Source of the DNA: Tateyamaria omphalii
GTDB taxonomy: Bacteria > Pseudomonadota > Alphaproteobacteria > Rhodobacterales > Rhodobacteraceae
Assembly: GCF_019802125.1 (NCBI RefSeq)
Contig: NZ_JAHVHT010000007.1
Coordinates: 1-64,000, forward strand
DNA: 64,000 nt
Direction of reading: 5' to 3'
The notes beneath the pieces are model-generated. The model was not told the DNA's origin, made no database searches, and saw only the letters and a list, made by a program, of their open reading frames with translations. This document shows positions 40,073-48,173 of this stretch, piece after piece (the stretch's first letter is position 1; the number at the start of each line of letters is the position of its first letter). Position numbers and translations under genes: made by a program.

Positions 40073-40748
40073 CGATCCGCACCTCGCTTACATCGCCATC
40101 CACCTCCCGACACGCCGCCAGCACCCGCCGCTCCAGATGCGTCTGCACGTAAGCCCCGTGAAACCGCGACGGCGCGCGCAGCGTCAACCGCCCCCCTGCC
40201 CGTTCCACCCGCTCCAGACCCGCCAGCCAGGACGCATAGATCCCCGCATCCTCCGCGTGCAGCACCGCCTGCGCCAGCGCCCACTCCGTGCCCTTGGACA
40301 CGTCCGGCGCCACAACAGCCCCCTTCACGGGCAAAGGCACCACTTTTGGCGCCTCCGCCTCGCTAGTCCCCATCCGCAACTCGAAATCCGGCCCCACAGC
40401 CGACCAATACGCTTCCGTATCGTGCAGCACCCGCTCCAGGTCCAACCCATGTTCTGAAACACGCCCCCGCGCGCCCTGCCGCTTCACAACCAGCCAGCCG
40501 CGCGCGCGCAGCAGCGCCATCTCGCGCTTCACCGTGCGTTCGTCCACCGACCACAGCCGCGCAATCTCGCGCTGCCCCACGGCCAGCTCATCGCGCGCCC
40601 AATTGTAGCGCGCCGTGATCAGCGTCATCAGTCGCAAGACCCGCCGCTGCTCATGCTTACCCTGCGCCAACGCGAACGCACCCAAAGCTGTCAGAATATC
40701 ATATTTGCGCGCAGACGCGCCCCGGCCCACCGGCCTCAGCGTTTGCAT
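40065..40748 (-). CDS. DnaA-like plasmid replication initiator
   Basis: A 227-residue protein from ATG 40748 (GAGG upstream); in-frame alternatives are 40790 and a TTG at 40859. The N-terminal half carries winged-helix features (GQREIARLWSVDERTVKREM, then ALLRARGWLVVKRQGARGR). The C-terminus (ASWLAGLERVERAGGRLTLR, APSRFHGAYVQTHLERRV) resembles the DnaA N-terminal domain. This matches the DnaA-like replicases of Roseobacter-group plasmids. It is divergent from parA across a 488-bp region with DnaA box and iterons. Assignment rests on domain pattern plus the parAB context. Confidence 0.75.
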   Translation of the reverse strand: MQTLRPVGRGASARKYDILTALGAFALAQGKHEQRRVLRLMTLITARYNWARDELAVGQREIARLWSVDERTVKREMALLRARGWLVVKRQGARGRVSEHGLDLERVLHDTEAYWSAVGPDFELRMGTSEAEAPKVVPLPVKGAVVAPDVSKGTEWALAQAVLHAEDAGIYASWLAGLERVERAGGRLTLRAPSRFHGAYVQTHLERRVLAACREVDGDVSEVRIVV

Positions 40749-41236
40749 CCCTGCCCTCATTTTCTCGAAACTGTCCGGTAGACCGAACATCACCTGCCGA
40801 CGGTTGTTTTTCCGCAATACTGGCCGCTTTTCCGTCTCTGCCCCTGATTTGCGTCCCAAGCGTCGATTCTGTCAAGGGTCGATGTGGATAAGTCCTCGAC
40901 CCCAAACCCAATTCAAATGAAAAACAGGTAGATATGGTATTGGGGGACATCCTGACTGTCCCCTATTTTGCGCCTTCTGTCACCCAATAGATGGGGGGTT
41001 GTCGAAAACTGTCCCCCAAAATCTGGTCTCACGACCCATTGGGCGCAGCCATCACAGAATCACGGCACAGATGACCATATCCTGACCGCACAGCCCGATC
41101 TGTCCCCGCGGGGACAACATTAATCCGCTTTTGCTTTTTCCGCAAAATCGGCGTAAATCTGGAAACGAGCAGAATTAACGTCCCCACGGGGACAAAAAAC
41201 CAACCTGTCCCCACGGGGACAAACCACAGGCAGCGC
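40749..41236. other. Candidate replication origin (oriV) between replicase and parA
   Basis: It holds a perfect DnaA box TGTGGATAA (40883-40891) and four iteron-like units related to TGTCCCCCAATA. These are at 40938-40949 (inverted), 40957-40968, 40978-40989 and 41010-41021. An A/T-richer stretch (about 40910-40940) follows the DnaA box. Three TGTCCCC(GC/AC)GGGGACA palindromes (41101-41221) lead into parA. Such features between a divergent initiator and parA are typical of a plasmid origin; function is inferred. Confidence 0.7.
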
Positions 41237-42541
41237 ATGTTCACGCACACAGACCTCGCCCAGCTTCAGGCGCAATCCCTCAAGATGCAGGGCTTTATCC
41301 GCCAGCAAACCTACTCCCCCGAAAGCGAAAAAACCCTCCGCCGCTTTTCAAGCTGGGAGGTGGCGGAGCTTATCTTCAAGGCCAACCAAAGCACCCTGCG
41401 CGGCCGCCTCGCCGCCGACCCTTCCCTGCCCCAGGGCACGGTCGAGGAAGACGGCCGCCAACGCTGGTACTCCCTCGAAGAAATCAACGAGCTGCGCCGC
41501 CGCATCAAGGTGAACCGCAAGTCGCTCATGCCTTACCGCCCGGCGAACAAACGCGCGATCCGCGCCGCCATCGCCAACTTCAAGGGCGGGGCCGGCAAAT
41601 CCACCACCGCGCTCCACTTCGCCCACGCCGCGGCCCTCGACGGCTACCGCGTCCTCTGCGTCGACTTCGACCCACAGGCCACGCTCAGCCACTCGATGGG
41701 CCTCTCGGACGTGGCCGAGGAATACACCGTCTGGGGCATCATGGCGCGCGACTTGGGCCATGAAACGGACCGCATGAACTCCGCCCTGCGGGGCGCGGAA
41801 TCCGGCACCGCCCTGCCCCAGCGCAAACTGCCCGCCGCGATCACGGACATGGGCCTCAATGACCTGCGCGCCTCCGACTTCATCAAGCCAACGAACTGGC
41901 CCACCATCGACATCGTGCCATCCTGCGCCAACGCCGCCTTTGTCGAGTTCGCCTCCGCCCAATACCGGCACATCAACCCCGAATGGTCCTTCTTTGCCGC
42001 CGTCTCGCGCTTCCTCGACCAGATCGCGCCCGACACCTACGACCTCATCCTCTTCGACTGCCCGCCCGCCATCGGCTACCAGTCCATGAACGCGGTCTTC
42101 GCCGCCGACGTGCTCTACATCCCATCCGGCCCCGGTTACTGGGAATACGATTCCACCACGTCTTTCATCGGCCAGCTCTCCGAAGCACTCGAAGATCTCA
42201 GCCGCTTCAACGGCCTTGTCCCCGCGGGGACAATGACGCTGCCCAAATCCTTCCTGGACCTCCGCTTCCTGCTCACCCGCTATGAGCCGGGCAATGACCT
42301 GCACCGCGCCATGCAAGGCGCCTTCCAAAAAGTCTTTGGCGACCGCGTCTGCGAACACCCCATCGAAATGACCCGCGCCGTCGAACAATCCGGGCGGTTC
42401 CTGAGCAGCATCTACGAAATAGATTACCGGGACATGACCCGCGAAACCTGGCGCCGCGCGCGCGCGTCCTTCGACCGGGCTTACGAAGAATTCAAAACAA
42501 ATCTGGGCGAAGCCTGGGACAAATTGGAGGATGAGGCATGA
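41237..42541 (+). CDS. parA: ParA-type partition ATPase
   Basis: A 434-residue type Ia ParA/RepA partition ATPase. An N-terminal HTH-bearing region (SSWEVAELIFKANQSTLRGR) precedes the deviant Walker A NFKGGAGKSTTALHFAHAAA (Lys116 to Thr123), VDFDPQATLSHSMG (switch) and LILFDCPPAIGYQS (Walker B). Residues 327-332 (LVPAGT) are encoded by one of the 16-bp palindromes. It is coupled to parB by ATGA. Three palindromes in the leader may mediate autorepression. Confidence 0.9.
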   Translation: MFTHTDLAQLQAQSLKMQGFIRQQTYSPESEKTLRRFSSWEVAELIFKANQSTLRGRLAADPSLPQGTVEEDGRQRWYSLEEINELRRRIKVNRKSLMPYRPANKRAIRAAIANFKGGAGKSTTALHFAHAAALDGYRVLCVDFDPQATLSHSMGLSDVAEEYTVWGIMARDLGHETDRMNSALRGAESGTALPQRKLPAAITDMGLNDLRASDFIKPTNWPTIDIVPSCANAAFVEFASAQYRHINPEWSFFAAVSRFLDQIAPDTYDLILFDCPPAIGYQSMNAVFAADVLYIPSGPGYWEYDSTTSFIGQLSEALEDLSRFNGLVPAGTMTLPKSFLDLRFLLTRYEPGNDLHRAMQGAFQKVFGDRVCEHPIEMTRAVEQSGRFLSSIYEIDYRDMTRETWRRARASFDRAYEEFKTNLGEAWDKLEDEA

Positions 42542-43599
42542 GCAAGCGCCGCGTATTCGACATCGACTTCGAGCCCGATGCGGGCCCCAGCCCGGATGTG
42601 GAACAGCCCGAAGCATCCACCCCCGAAACGCGACGAGGCCCAATGGCCGCCGCCATCTCGGAAAACGCCGACGCCCTGATAGAACGCCAATCGGCCGAGG
42701 CGGAAATCCGCGCCGAAAATGACCGGCTCGCCCACGAATATGTGTCTCTAAAAAGGGACGGAGCGATTGTGGCACGCGTTCCCCTCGGGGACGTGGCGAT
42801 GCGCAAACTCACCCGTGACCGCAGCACCAACCGCGACCCAGACCTCGAAGAACTCAAAACCTCGATCCGCGATCTGGGCCTGTCGAACCCGATCCAAGTC
42901 GAAGACACCGGCGATGGCTATGAATTGATTCAGGGCTTCCGCCGTCTCAGCGCCTACAAGGCCTTGCTCAAGGAAACGGGCGATGAGCGTTACGCCACCA
43001 TCCCTGCCGTGCTCGTGGCCAAGGGCGAGGCGCTGGAAAAGCTCTACCGCCGCATGGTCGACGAAAACATGGTTCGGCGCGACATCTCCTTTGCCGAGAT
43101 GGGACAACTCGCTGCCAGTTACGCCCGCCAGATGGACCTTGAGGTGAACGACGCCATCGCCGTTCTCTTCGCCTCCGCTGGACGGCAAAAGCGTCACTAT
43201 ATAGGCAGTTTCAGTCTCTTGATGGACAAGCTGGGCCACCTGCTCCAATACCCCGAAGCCATCCCTCGTGCCCTCGGCCTCAAGCTGGTCAAAACGCTCG
43301 AGGATCAACCCCGCGCTGCCTATCACCTCAGTGCGTTGCTGGAGCACCAGAAACCCACCGATGCGGTTGCCGAACTGGCCGTGCTGAACAAGGTCGTGGC
43401 ACCCAAACCGGTCAGCGAACAGGCGGCGCCTTCCACATCCTCCAAGACAACGATCAAGCTCAATCGCAAGTCCGGCGCCGCCAAGGTCATCGGCTCGAAA
43501 GGCAAGATCGAATTGCAGATGAACCGCGACTTCGGCGCTGTCGATGCCCGCAAGCTCGAGGCCGCCGTGCGCGCCCTTCTGGATCAACTCGACCTCTGA
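42538..43599 (+). CDS. parB: ParB-type centromere-binding protein
   Basis: A 353-residue ParB/RepB-like protein. The N-terminal ParB domain is DLEELKTSIRDLGLSNPIQV with ELIQGFRRLSAYKAL. A central HTH region follows (RDISFAEMGQLAASYARQMD, AVLFASAGRQKRHYIGSFSL). The C-terminus (KIELQMNRDFGAVDARKLEA) is the dimerisation part. It follows parA with a four-base overlap and is closed by a strong bidirectional terminator flanked by two palindromes it may bind. Confidence 0.9.
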   Translation: MSKRRVFDIDFEPDAGPSPDVEQPEASTPETRRGPMAAAISENADALIERQSAEAEIRAENDRLAHEYVSLKRDGAIVARVPLGDVAMRKLTRDRSTNRDPDLEELKTSIRDLGLSNPIQVEDTGDGYELIQGFRRLSAYKALLKETGDERYATIPAVLVAKGEALEKLYRRMVDENMVRRDISFAEMGQLAASYARQMDLEVNDAIAVLFASAGRQKRHYIGSFSLLMDKLGHLLQYPEAIPRALGLKLVKTLEDQPRAAYHLSALLEHQKPTDAVAELAVLNKVVAPKPVSEQAAPSTSSKTTIKLNRKSGAAKVIGSKGKIELQMNRDFGAVDARKLEAAVRALLDQLDL

Positions 43600-43630
43600 A
43601 CCTGAGTTTGTCCCCGCGGGGACACATCAA

Positions 43631-43659
43631 AAAAGCCCGCCAATTCCGGCGGGCTTTTT
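43631..43659. terminator. Bidirectional rho-independent terminator between parB and bchO
   Basis: AAAAGCCCGCC (43631-43641) pairs with GGCGGGCTTTT (43648-43658) over a six-base loop, with A-runs and T-runs on the respective sides. It can end parB on the plus strand and the crtA-bchIDO transcript on the minus strand. Confidence 0.88.
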
Positions 43660-43705
43660 CATGTCGCGACCCATCTGTCCCCGCGGGGACAAACCGATTT
43701 TCGCG

Positions 43706-44572
43706 TCACTCTCGCTTCAAAATATCCCGGATCAGCGCGGCCGTTTCCTCAGGCCGCTCCTCATGCGCCAGATGCCCCAGGCCCGTCAGGTGATGCACTT
43801 GCGCTGCGGGCAGTCTGGCCGCCGCTTTCGCGGACACCTGCGGGCTCACCGTCTTGTCCTTGTCCCCGATGATGAAATGCATCCGCGACGGGTGATCGTT
43901 CAGCCGGTCGAGCAGCGGGTTCAGCTTCCACTGCGCCATCATTAGAAGTGTGCCATCCACGTGGTTCCGGTCGGCCACAAGGCGGCGGTAAAGGTCCAGA
44001 CCTTCCGGGTCCAACTCAGATCCCGACGCGCTGATCAGCGCTCTGATCCGGTCGGGTTTCGAAGACGTGCCAGAGAACAACGCGGCGGTGAACGGCACCG
44101 CCGCCAGCGCCTTGGCCATCGCTGGAAACATCATGCCGGCCAGCCCTTTGAACGGCTCCAAGGCGGCGTTGATCCCGATGACCACCGGGGTTTGTCCCCG
44201 CGGGGACAGATCGTTTTCGGCCAGCCTCAGCGACACCGCGCCGCCTGCTGAATGGCCGATGATCGCGGCTGGATTCCATCCCTCGTGTGCGCACAATTTG
44301 GCGATGTCTATCGCCATGGCGTCCAGCCCGCAGCGATGGCGCGCGCCGAGTTGCGTGAAGCCGTGGCCTGGCAGGTCCAAGGCGACGACGTGGAAGTCTT
44401 TCGCCAATTGCGGGATCACGTCGCGGTAGCTGTGGGACGAGGCGCCCGCGCCATGGAGCAGCAGCAAGGTCTCGCCGTTTCCTGCCTCCTGAATGTGCCA
44501 GCGGTGCACCGGCCCTTGTCCCCGCCGGGACAGGTGGGCGTTTGGCCAACTATCGATCTGCGCCCAGTCCAT
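43706..44572 (-). CDS. bchO: Alpha/beta hydrolase BchO (Mg-chelatase associated)
   Basis: A 288-residue alpha/beta hydrolase. LLLLHGAGASSHSYRDVIPQ (oxyanion), IIGHSAGGAVSLRLAE (nucleophile Ser) and GLGHLAHEERPEE (His) form the fold's catalytic elements. BchO always follows bchID in PGCs and is considered an accessory of Mg chelation or pigment handling. Two palindromes are translated here: SRRGQ at about 15-19 and SPRGQ at about 123-127. Three bases separate it from bchD. Confidence 0.92.
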   Translation of the reverse strand: MDWAQIDSWPNAHLSRRGQGPVHRWHIQEAGNGETLLLLHGAGASSHSYRDVIPQLAKDFHVVALDLPGHGFTQLGARHRCGLDAMAIDIAKLCAHEGWNPAAIIGHSAGGAVSLRLAENDLSPRGQTPVVIGINAALEPFKGLAGMMFPAMAKALAAVPFTAALFSGTSSKPDRIRALISASGSELDPEGLDLYRRLVADRNHVDGTLLMMAQWKLNPLLDRLNDHPSRMHFIIGDKDKTVSPQVSAKAAARLPAAQVHHLTGLGHLAHEERPEETAALIRDILKRE

Positions 44573-44575
44573 CGG

Positions 44576-46219
44576 TCAGTCGTTCAGCGCGGCTGTCACG
44601 GCGCCGCTGAGCCTCTGCGCGTCGGCGCGTGGCAGTGGCACGTAAGACGCATCCATAACCTGGCTGAGATCCTGCAGCGCGCGTTGTGGGCGGTTGGACA
44701 TGTCGATGACCAGAGCGGCTGTGCCGGAGGCGCGGATGGCGGTTGCCATGGCGGTTGCGTCCTCGGCCGCTTGGGCGCGGTTTGCGGTGCCGTCGAGGGC
44801 GATGTTGCTGCGCCCGTCGGTGATCAGGATGATCGTGGGGGTGAGCCCTTTCGCGCCGCTTTGCTGGGCGAGGAGGAGAGCGTGTTGCAGGCCCGATGCG
44901 AGAGGTGTGCCACCGCCGCCAGGCAGGGCAGAGAGGCGGCGTTTGGTTTGTACGAGTGAGCGGGTGGGTGGCAAGAGGGTTTCGGCTTCGGCGCCTCGGA
45001 ACGCAATGAGCGCGACGTGGTCGCGGCTGGCGTAGGCGTCGGCGAGCAGGAGTTCGATGGCGCCTTTGGCCTCGTTCAGACGGGACATGGCGGCGGAGCC
45101 TGAGGCGTCGACGGCGAAGATCAGGAGGCGGTCGGATTGCTCGGCATAGCGCTTGAGGCGGATGTCGGAGGGGCGGATGAGGAGCCCGGTGCGATCCGGT
45201 TGTTGTGTACGGCGCAGCGGTTGCCAGGGGGCAGCGGCGCGGAGGGTTGAGATCAGGTCAATGCGGGAAGTGCCGTCGAGGCGTCCGGGCCGCGCGGGCA
45301 GGGGACGGCCTCGGCGGTTGGAGGTGCGCTTTTGCCCCGCACCGGCGCCGCCGGATCTTCGGGTTGTCCCCGCGGGGACAAGTCCGTTCAGCAGGTCCGG
45401 GGGGAGGGCGGATTTGACCGCTTCGACCAGAATTTCGGTGTCGGGGATGGTGTCACTCTCCGATGTGTCCCCGCGGGGACAACTGTCATCTTCCGGTGGG
45501 GGAGGGGGGCTTTCTGGCTCCTCCGTTTCCTCGGAGATGATCGTGGCGCGGTGGGGGTAGACGAGGGTAGCGGCGATCTCCAGGTCGGTGTCGGTGAGGT
45601 GGTCTCGGCCCATGAGTTCGGCGTGTGCGCGGGCGGTGCGCAGGGCAAGGGTTGGGGCGCGGAGGGAGGCGATGCCGAAGCGGGTGGCGAGCAGGGTGAG
45701 TTGGATGATTGCGTCGCTGGTTTCGACTTTTGTCCCCGTGGGGACAGATTGGGTTGTCCCCGCGGGGACAAGTGCGTTTCGGCCCTGTGGTTCGAGGTGG
45801 AAGGCGCAGCGGTCGGCGAGGGGGTCGGGGGTGCGTTCGTCGGGTTCGATACCTTCGTCGAGCAGCAAAAAGCCCTGTGTTAGAGACTGATCTGCGGCTT
45901 GGGCGAGTTTGGCGGCGAGGGCAGGGGGGCAACGTTCGGCCATGGGGATTTGGGCGATCACTGGATCATAGAAAAATGATTTATTTTCAATGAGTTGCGC
46001 GGATGAGAGCGTTGCTGTGAGATCGATGCCGCCGAAGAGTTGGTCGTCGGGGATGGTGATGGGGAGTTTTCGGATGGGTAGGGCAGGGGCAAAGCCCGCG
46101 AGCAGGGCGTCGCGGTCGGGGCTGGCGCGCATGCGGATGACGGCGCCGCCGAGGCCTGCGGGGTCGAGGGCCAGGAGTTTGAGGGCGAGGGCCGCATTAT
46201 GCCAGGTGTCTGCGGTCAT
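44576..46219 (-). CDS. bchD: Magnesium chelatase subunit D
   Basis: A 547-residue subunit. It has a degenerate AAA+ N-terminal half (FGGIDLTATLSSAQLIENKS), a proline/acid-rich linker (EETEEPESPPPPPEDD) and a C-terminal von Willebrand domain with the MIDAS motif LLIFAVDASGSAAMS. Four 16-bp palindromes are translated as VPAG(T), VPTGT, CPRGD and LVPAGT around residues 150-164, 247-251 and 281-285. The spacing there probably differs from chromosomal BchD. The C-terminal VWA part looks intact. Confidence 0.94.
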   Translation of the reverse strand: MTADTWHNAALALKLLALDPAGLGGAVIRMRASPDRDALLAGFAPALPIRKLPITIPDDQLFGGIDLTATLSSAQLIENKSFFYDPVIAQIPMAERCPPALAAKLAQAADQSLTQGFLLLDEGIEPDERTPDPLADRCAFHLEPQGRNALVPAGTTQSVPTGTKVETSDAIIQLTLLATRFGIASLRAPTLALRTARAHAELMGRDHLTDTDLEIAATLVYPHRATIISEETEEPESPPPPPEDDSCPRGDTSESDTIPDTEILVEAVKSALPPDLLNGLVPAGTTRRSGGAGAGQKRTSNRRGRPLPARPGRLDGTSRIDLISTLRAAAPWQPLRRTQQPDRTGLLIRPSDIRLKRYAEQSDRLLIFAVDASGSAAMSRLNEAKGAIELLLADAYASRDHVALIAFRGAEAETLLPPTRSLVQTKRRLSALPGGGGTPLASGLQHALLLAQQSGAKGLTPTIILITDGRSNIALDGTANRAQAAEDATAMATAIRASGTAALVIDMSNRPQRALQDLSQVMDASYVPLPRADAQRLSGAVTAALND

Positions 46220-46237
46220 GGGATCGGGTGGGGGTTC

Positions 46238-46320
46238 GGTGCGCAGTGAATGCGCACCCTACGGGGTGTGTCTTTTGGCGCACCTTGGCGGGGGATTGGC
46301 GGGGTGAACCCCACCCTACG
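46238..46320 (+). repeat. Dispersed repeat family C in the bchD-bchI gap
   Basis: GGTGCGCA-N5-TGCGCACCCTACGG at 46238-46264 is followed by an inverted, diverged copy (GGGTGTGT...GGCGCACC, about 46264-46285). A third related unit (GGGGTGAACCCCACCCTACG) lies near 46300-46320. The first copy is identical over 27 bp to 52234-52260. The 145-bp gap between bchI and bchD consists mainly of these units. Confidence 0.75.
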
Positions 46321-46364
46321 GTGCGGGGGCAGGCGTAAGGCGGAGGTGTCCTCCGCCCGGGCCA

Positions 46365-47372
46365 TCATGCGAGTACGGCGTCGACCGTGCGGGTGACGCG
46401 GGTGGTGCTGCCGGCCTCGTCCAACGGGTCGCGGCGGAGGCGGTGTGACAGGGCGATGGGGGCGATGGCCTTGAGGTGGGAGCGGGTGAGCACCTTTTTC
46501 TTGTCATAGGCCGCAAGGGCGCGGGCGGCACGCAGGAGCGTTAGTTCGCCGCGTAGGCCGTCGCTGCCCAAAGCGATGCAGAGCTCGGCGCAGTCGTGCA
46601 GGATGTCGTCCGGCGTCTCAATCTGGGGCAGGAGCTTGCGCGCAGCGAGGATCTTGCGCCGGATCTTGGCGTCTTCCTTGGTGTATTTGTCCATGAAGGC
46701 GTCGAAATTGCTTTCGAATGCGTCGCGGCGTTTGATGACCTCGATCCGCTCGGCCACGTCATTGGGGCTGCGCACCTCGACCGACAGGCCGAAACGGTCG
46801 AGGAGTTGGGGGCGGAGTTCGCCTTCTTCCGGGTTGCCGCTGCCGACCAGGACGAAGCGGGCGGGGTGGCGGATGCTGAGCCCCTCGCGTTCGACCACGT
46901 TTTCGCCGGATTGGGCGACGTCGAGCAGGAGGTCGACGATGTGGTCTTCGAGCAGGTTGACCTCGTCAATGTAGAGGTAGCCGCGGTTGGCGCGGGCGAG
47001 GAGGCCCGGTTCGAATGCCTTTTCGCCGCGGGTGAGGGCGCGTTCGATGTCCAAAGCACCCACCACGCGGTCTTCGGTGGCGCCCAACGGCAGGTCGATG
47101 ACCGGGGTTGGCACTTTCCGCGTCTTTTTCGTCTCTACACTGGCCCATTCGGGGCATTCTGCGTGGGATTCCGCGTTGATCGGGCAGCCCTCGACGGCCG
47201 TGATCGGGGGCAAAAGGGCGGCCAGCGCGCGGACGGCGGTGGATTTGCCGGTGCCCCGGTCGCCAAACACCAGAACACCGCCGATGCCGGCGTCGATCGC
47301 CGTCAGGATCATGGCCCGTTTCATGTCGTCCTGGCCGACGATGGCGGAGAAAGGGAAGGGCGTTTTCGTCAT
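46365..47372 (-). CDS. bchI: Magnesium chelatase ATPase subunit I
   Basis: A 335-residue AAA+ ATPase whose hexamer with BchD drives Mg insertion into protoporphyrin held by BchH. Walker A is [19 protein letters not shown], Walker [18 protein letters not shown], with sensor and arginine-finger regions [20 protein letters not shown]. The start at 47372 ([20 protein letters not shown]) overlaps the crtA stop. The same frame is open upstream to 49376 but that part is antisense to crtI. Confidence 0.97.
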   Translation of the reverse strand: MTKTPFPFSAIVGQDDMKRAMILTAIDAGIGGVLVFGDRGTGKSTAVRALAALLPPITAVEGCPINAESHAECPEWASVETKKTRKVPTPVIDLPLGATEDRVVGALDIERALTRGEKAFEPGLLARANRGYLYIDEVNLLEDHIVDLLLDVAQSGENVVEREGLSIRHPARFVLVGSGNPEEGELRPQLLDRFGLSVEVRSPNDVAERIEVIKRRDAFESNFDAFMDKYTKEDAKIRRKILAARKLLPQIETPDDILHDCAELCIALGSDGLRGELTLLRAARALAAYDKKKVLTRSHLKAIAPIALSHRLRRDPLDEAGSTTRVTRTVDAVLA

Positions 47373-48079
47373 TGCAATTGCAGTCCTTCGAGCGGGCTGG
47401 TGCCGCCCCATGTGCCGCTGTCGCCGAGGATGGTGAAGCGGGCGTAGAGTTCCTCGCGAAACCAGGCGCCGTCGCGGACGGCTTTGATGGCTTCGGCGTG
47501 CGGGCCGTTGTGGCGGGCGAATTGGGCCATTTCCTGTGCGCCGGGCCAGATGGAGAAGGTGACTTGGTGGAGCATGGGCACCTCGCCGATGCCGATCTTG
47601 AACACCACATTGGGGTCGCTGCCGATCATGGCGGAGATGTCGGGGACGCGGTTCCAGAATTTCGCGGCGACGCGGGGTTTGACTGTGGCGCGGGTGAGGG
47701 CCGCCAGAGGGCCTGAAGCAGGCTCTGATACTGGGGAAAACGGGTTTTGCCCGCTCCATGCGCCGCGGGCGGAGGTGGGGCAGAGGTAGATGGTCCAGTG
47801 CTCGGCCGCGCGGGCGCGGTAGCGTTGGAAAATGCGGGTTTCTGCGATGCTTGTGCGGGCTGTTGCTTCGTCCGGCCAGGTGCAGAGGATGGCGTAGACC
47901 TCGGTGTTGGGAACAGGTGTGAACCCTTCGCCCGTGCCGGAGCCGCAGAGTTTCCAGAAGCCGAGGTCCGGCACGCGGGACATTGCCAGCCGTGCGCCGC
48001 CCATCATGGTGAGCGCCCATGCCCGGTCGCGCCACCGCGGGAAGCGGAAGAAGGATATGGTGGTTGTCTGGTTCATCAT
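47369..48079 (-). CDS. crtA: Spheroidene monooxygenase
   Basis: A 236-residue oxygenase that converts spheroidene to spheroidenone, the 2-keto carotenoid common in aerobic phototrophs. Motifs: [51 protein letters not shown] and the C-terminal [18 protein letters not shown]. It is the first gene of crtA-bchIDO, divergent from crtI with one PpsR site between them. The presence of crtA predicts spheroidenone as the main carotenoid. Confidence 0.95.
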   Translation of the reverse strand: MMNQTTTISFFRFPRWRDRAWALTMMGGARLAMSRVPDLGFWKLCGSGTGEGFTPVPNTEVYAILCTWPDEATARTSIAETRIFQRYRARAAEHWTIYLCPTSARGAWSGQNPFSPVSEPASGPLAALTRATVKPRVAAKFWNRVPDISAMIGSDPNVVFKIGIGEVPMLHQVTFSIWPGAQEMAQFARHNGPHAEAIKAVRDGAWFREELYARFTILGDSGTWGGTSPLEGLQLQ

Positions 48080-48136
48080 TTCGCACTGGCAGCGTGCACT
48101 TGGGCACGGTTTTCAGCCTATCCGTCGAAAAGAAAT

Positions 48137-48154
48137 TGTCAACTAAACTAGACA
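48137..48154. promoter_or_regulatory. PpsR/CrtJ site between crtA and crtI
   Basis: TGTCAACTAAACTAGACA fits TGT-N12-ACA, 20 bp before the crtI ATG and 58 bp from crtA. TAGACACTCT downstream of TTGTCAACT is compatible with an overlapping promoter. Confidence 0.82.
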
Positions 48155-48173
48155 CTCTTATTGTTGGTGGGAG

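Larger units (their letters stand above)
41101..45770. repeat. Array of 16-bp palindromes, candidate parS centromere sites
   Basis: TGTCCCCGCGGGGACA or a one- or two-base variant occurs at 41101, 41179 (core 41180-41193), 41206, 42217, 43609, 43676, 44193, 44517, 45365, 45466, 45731 and 45755. A weak copy lies at 42778 in parB. Three are in the parA leader, one is inside parA, two flank the parB terminator, two are inside bchO and four inside bchD. I found no copies elsewhere in the window. Density around parAB argues for ParB-binding sites. Confidence 0.75.

Noticed and set aside
41101..45770. CRISPR-like array suggested by many short repeats
   Set aside because: Repeat spacing is irregular (about 24 bp to 1 kb), several copies are inside conserved genes, the unit is only 16 bp and no cas genes are present.
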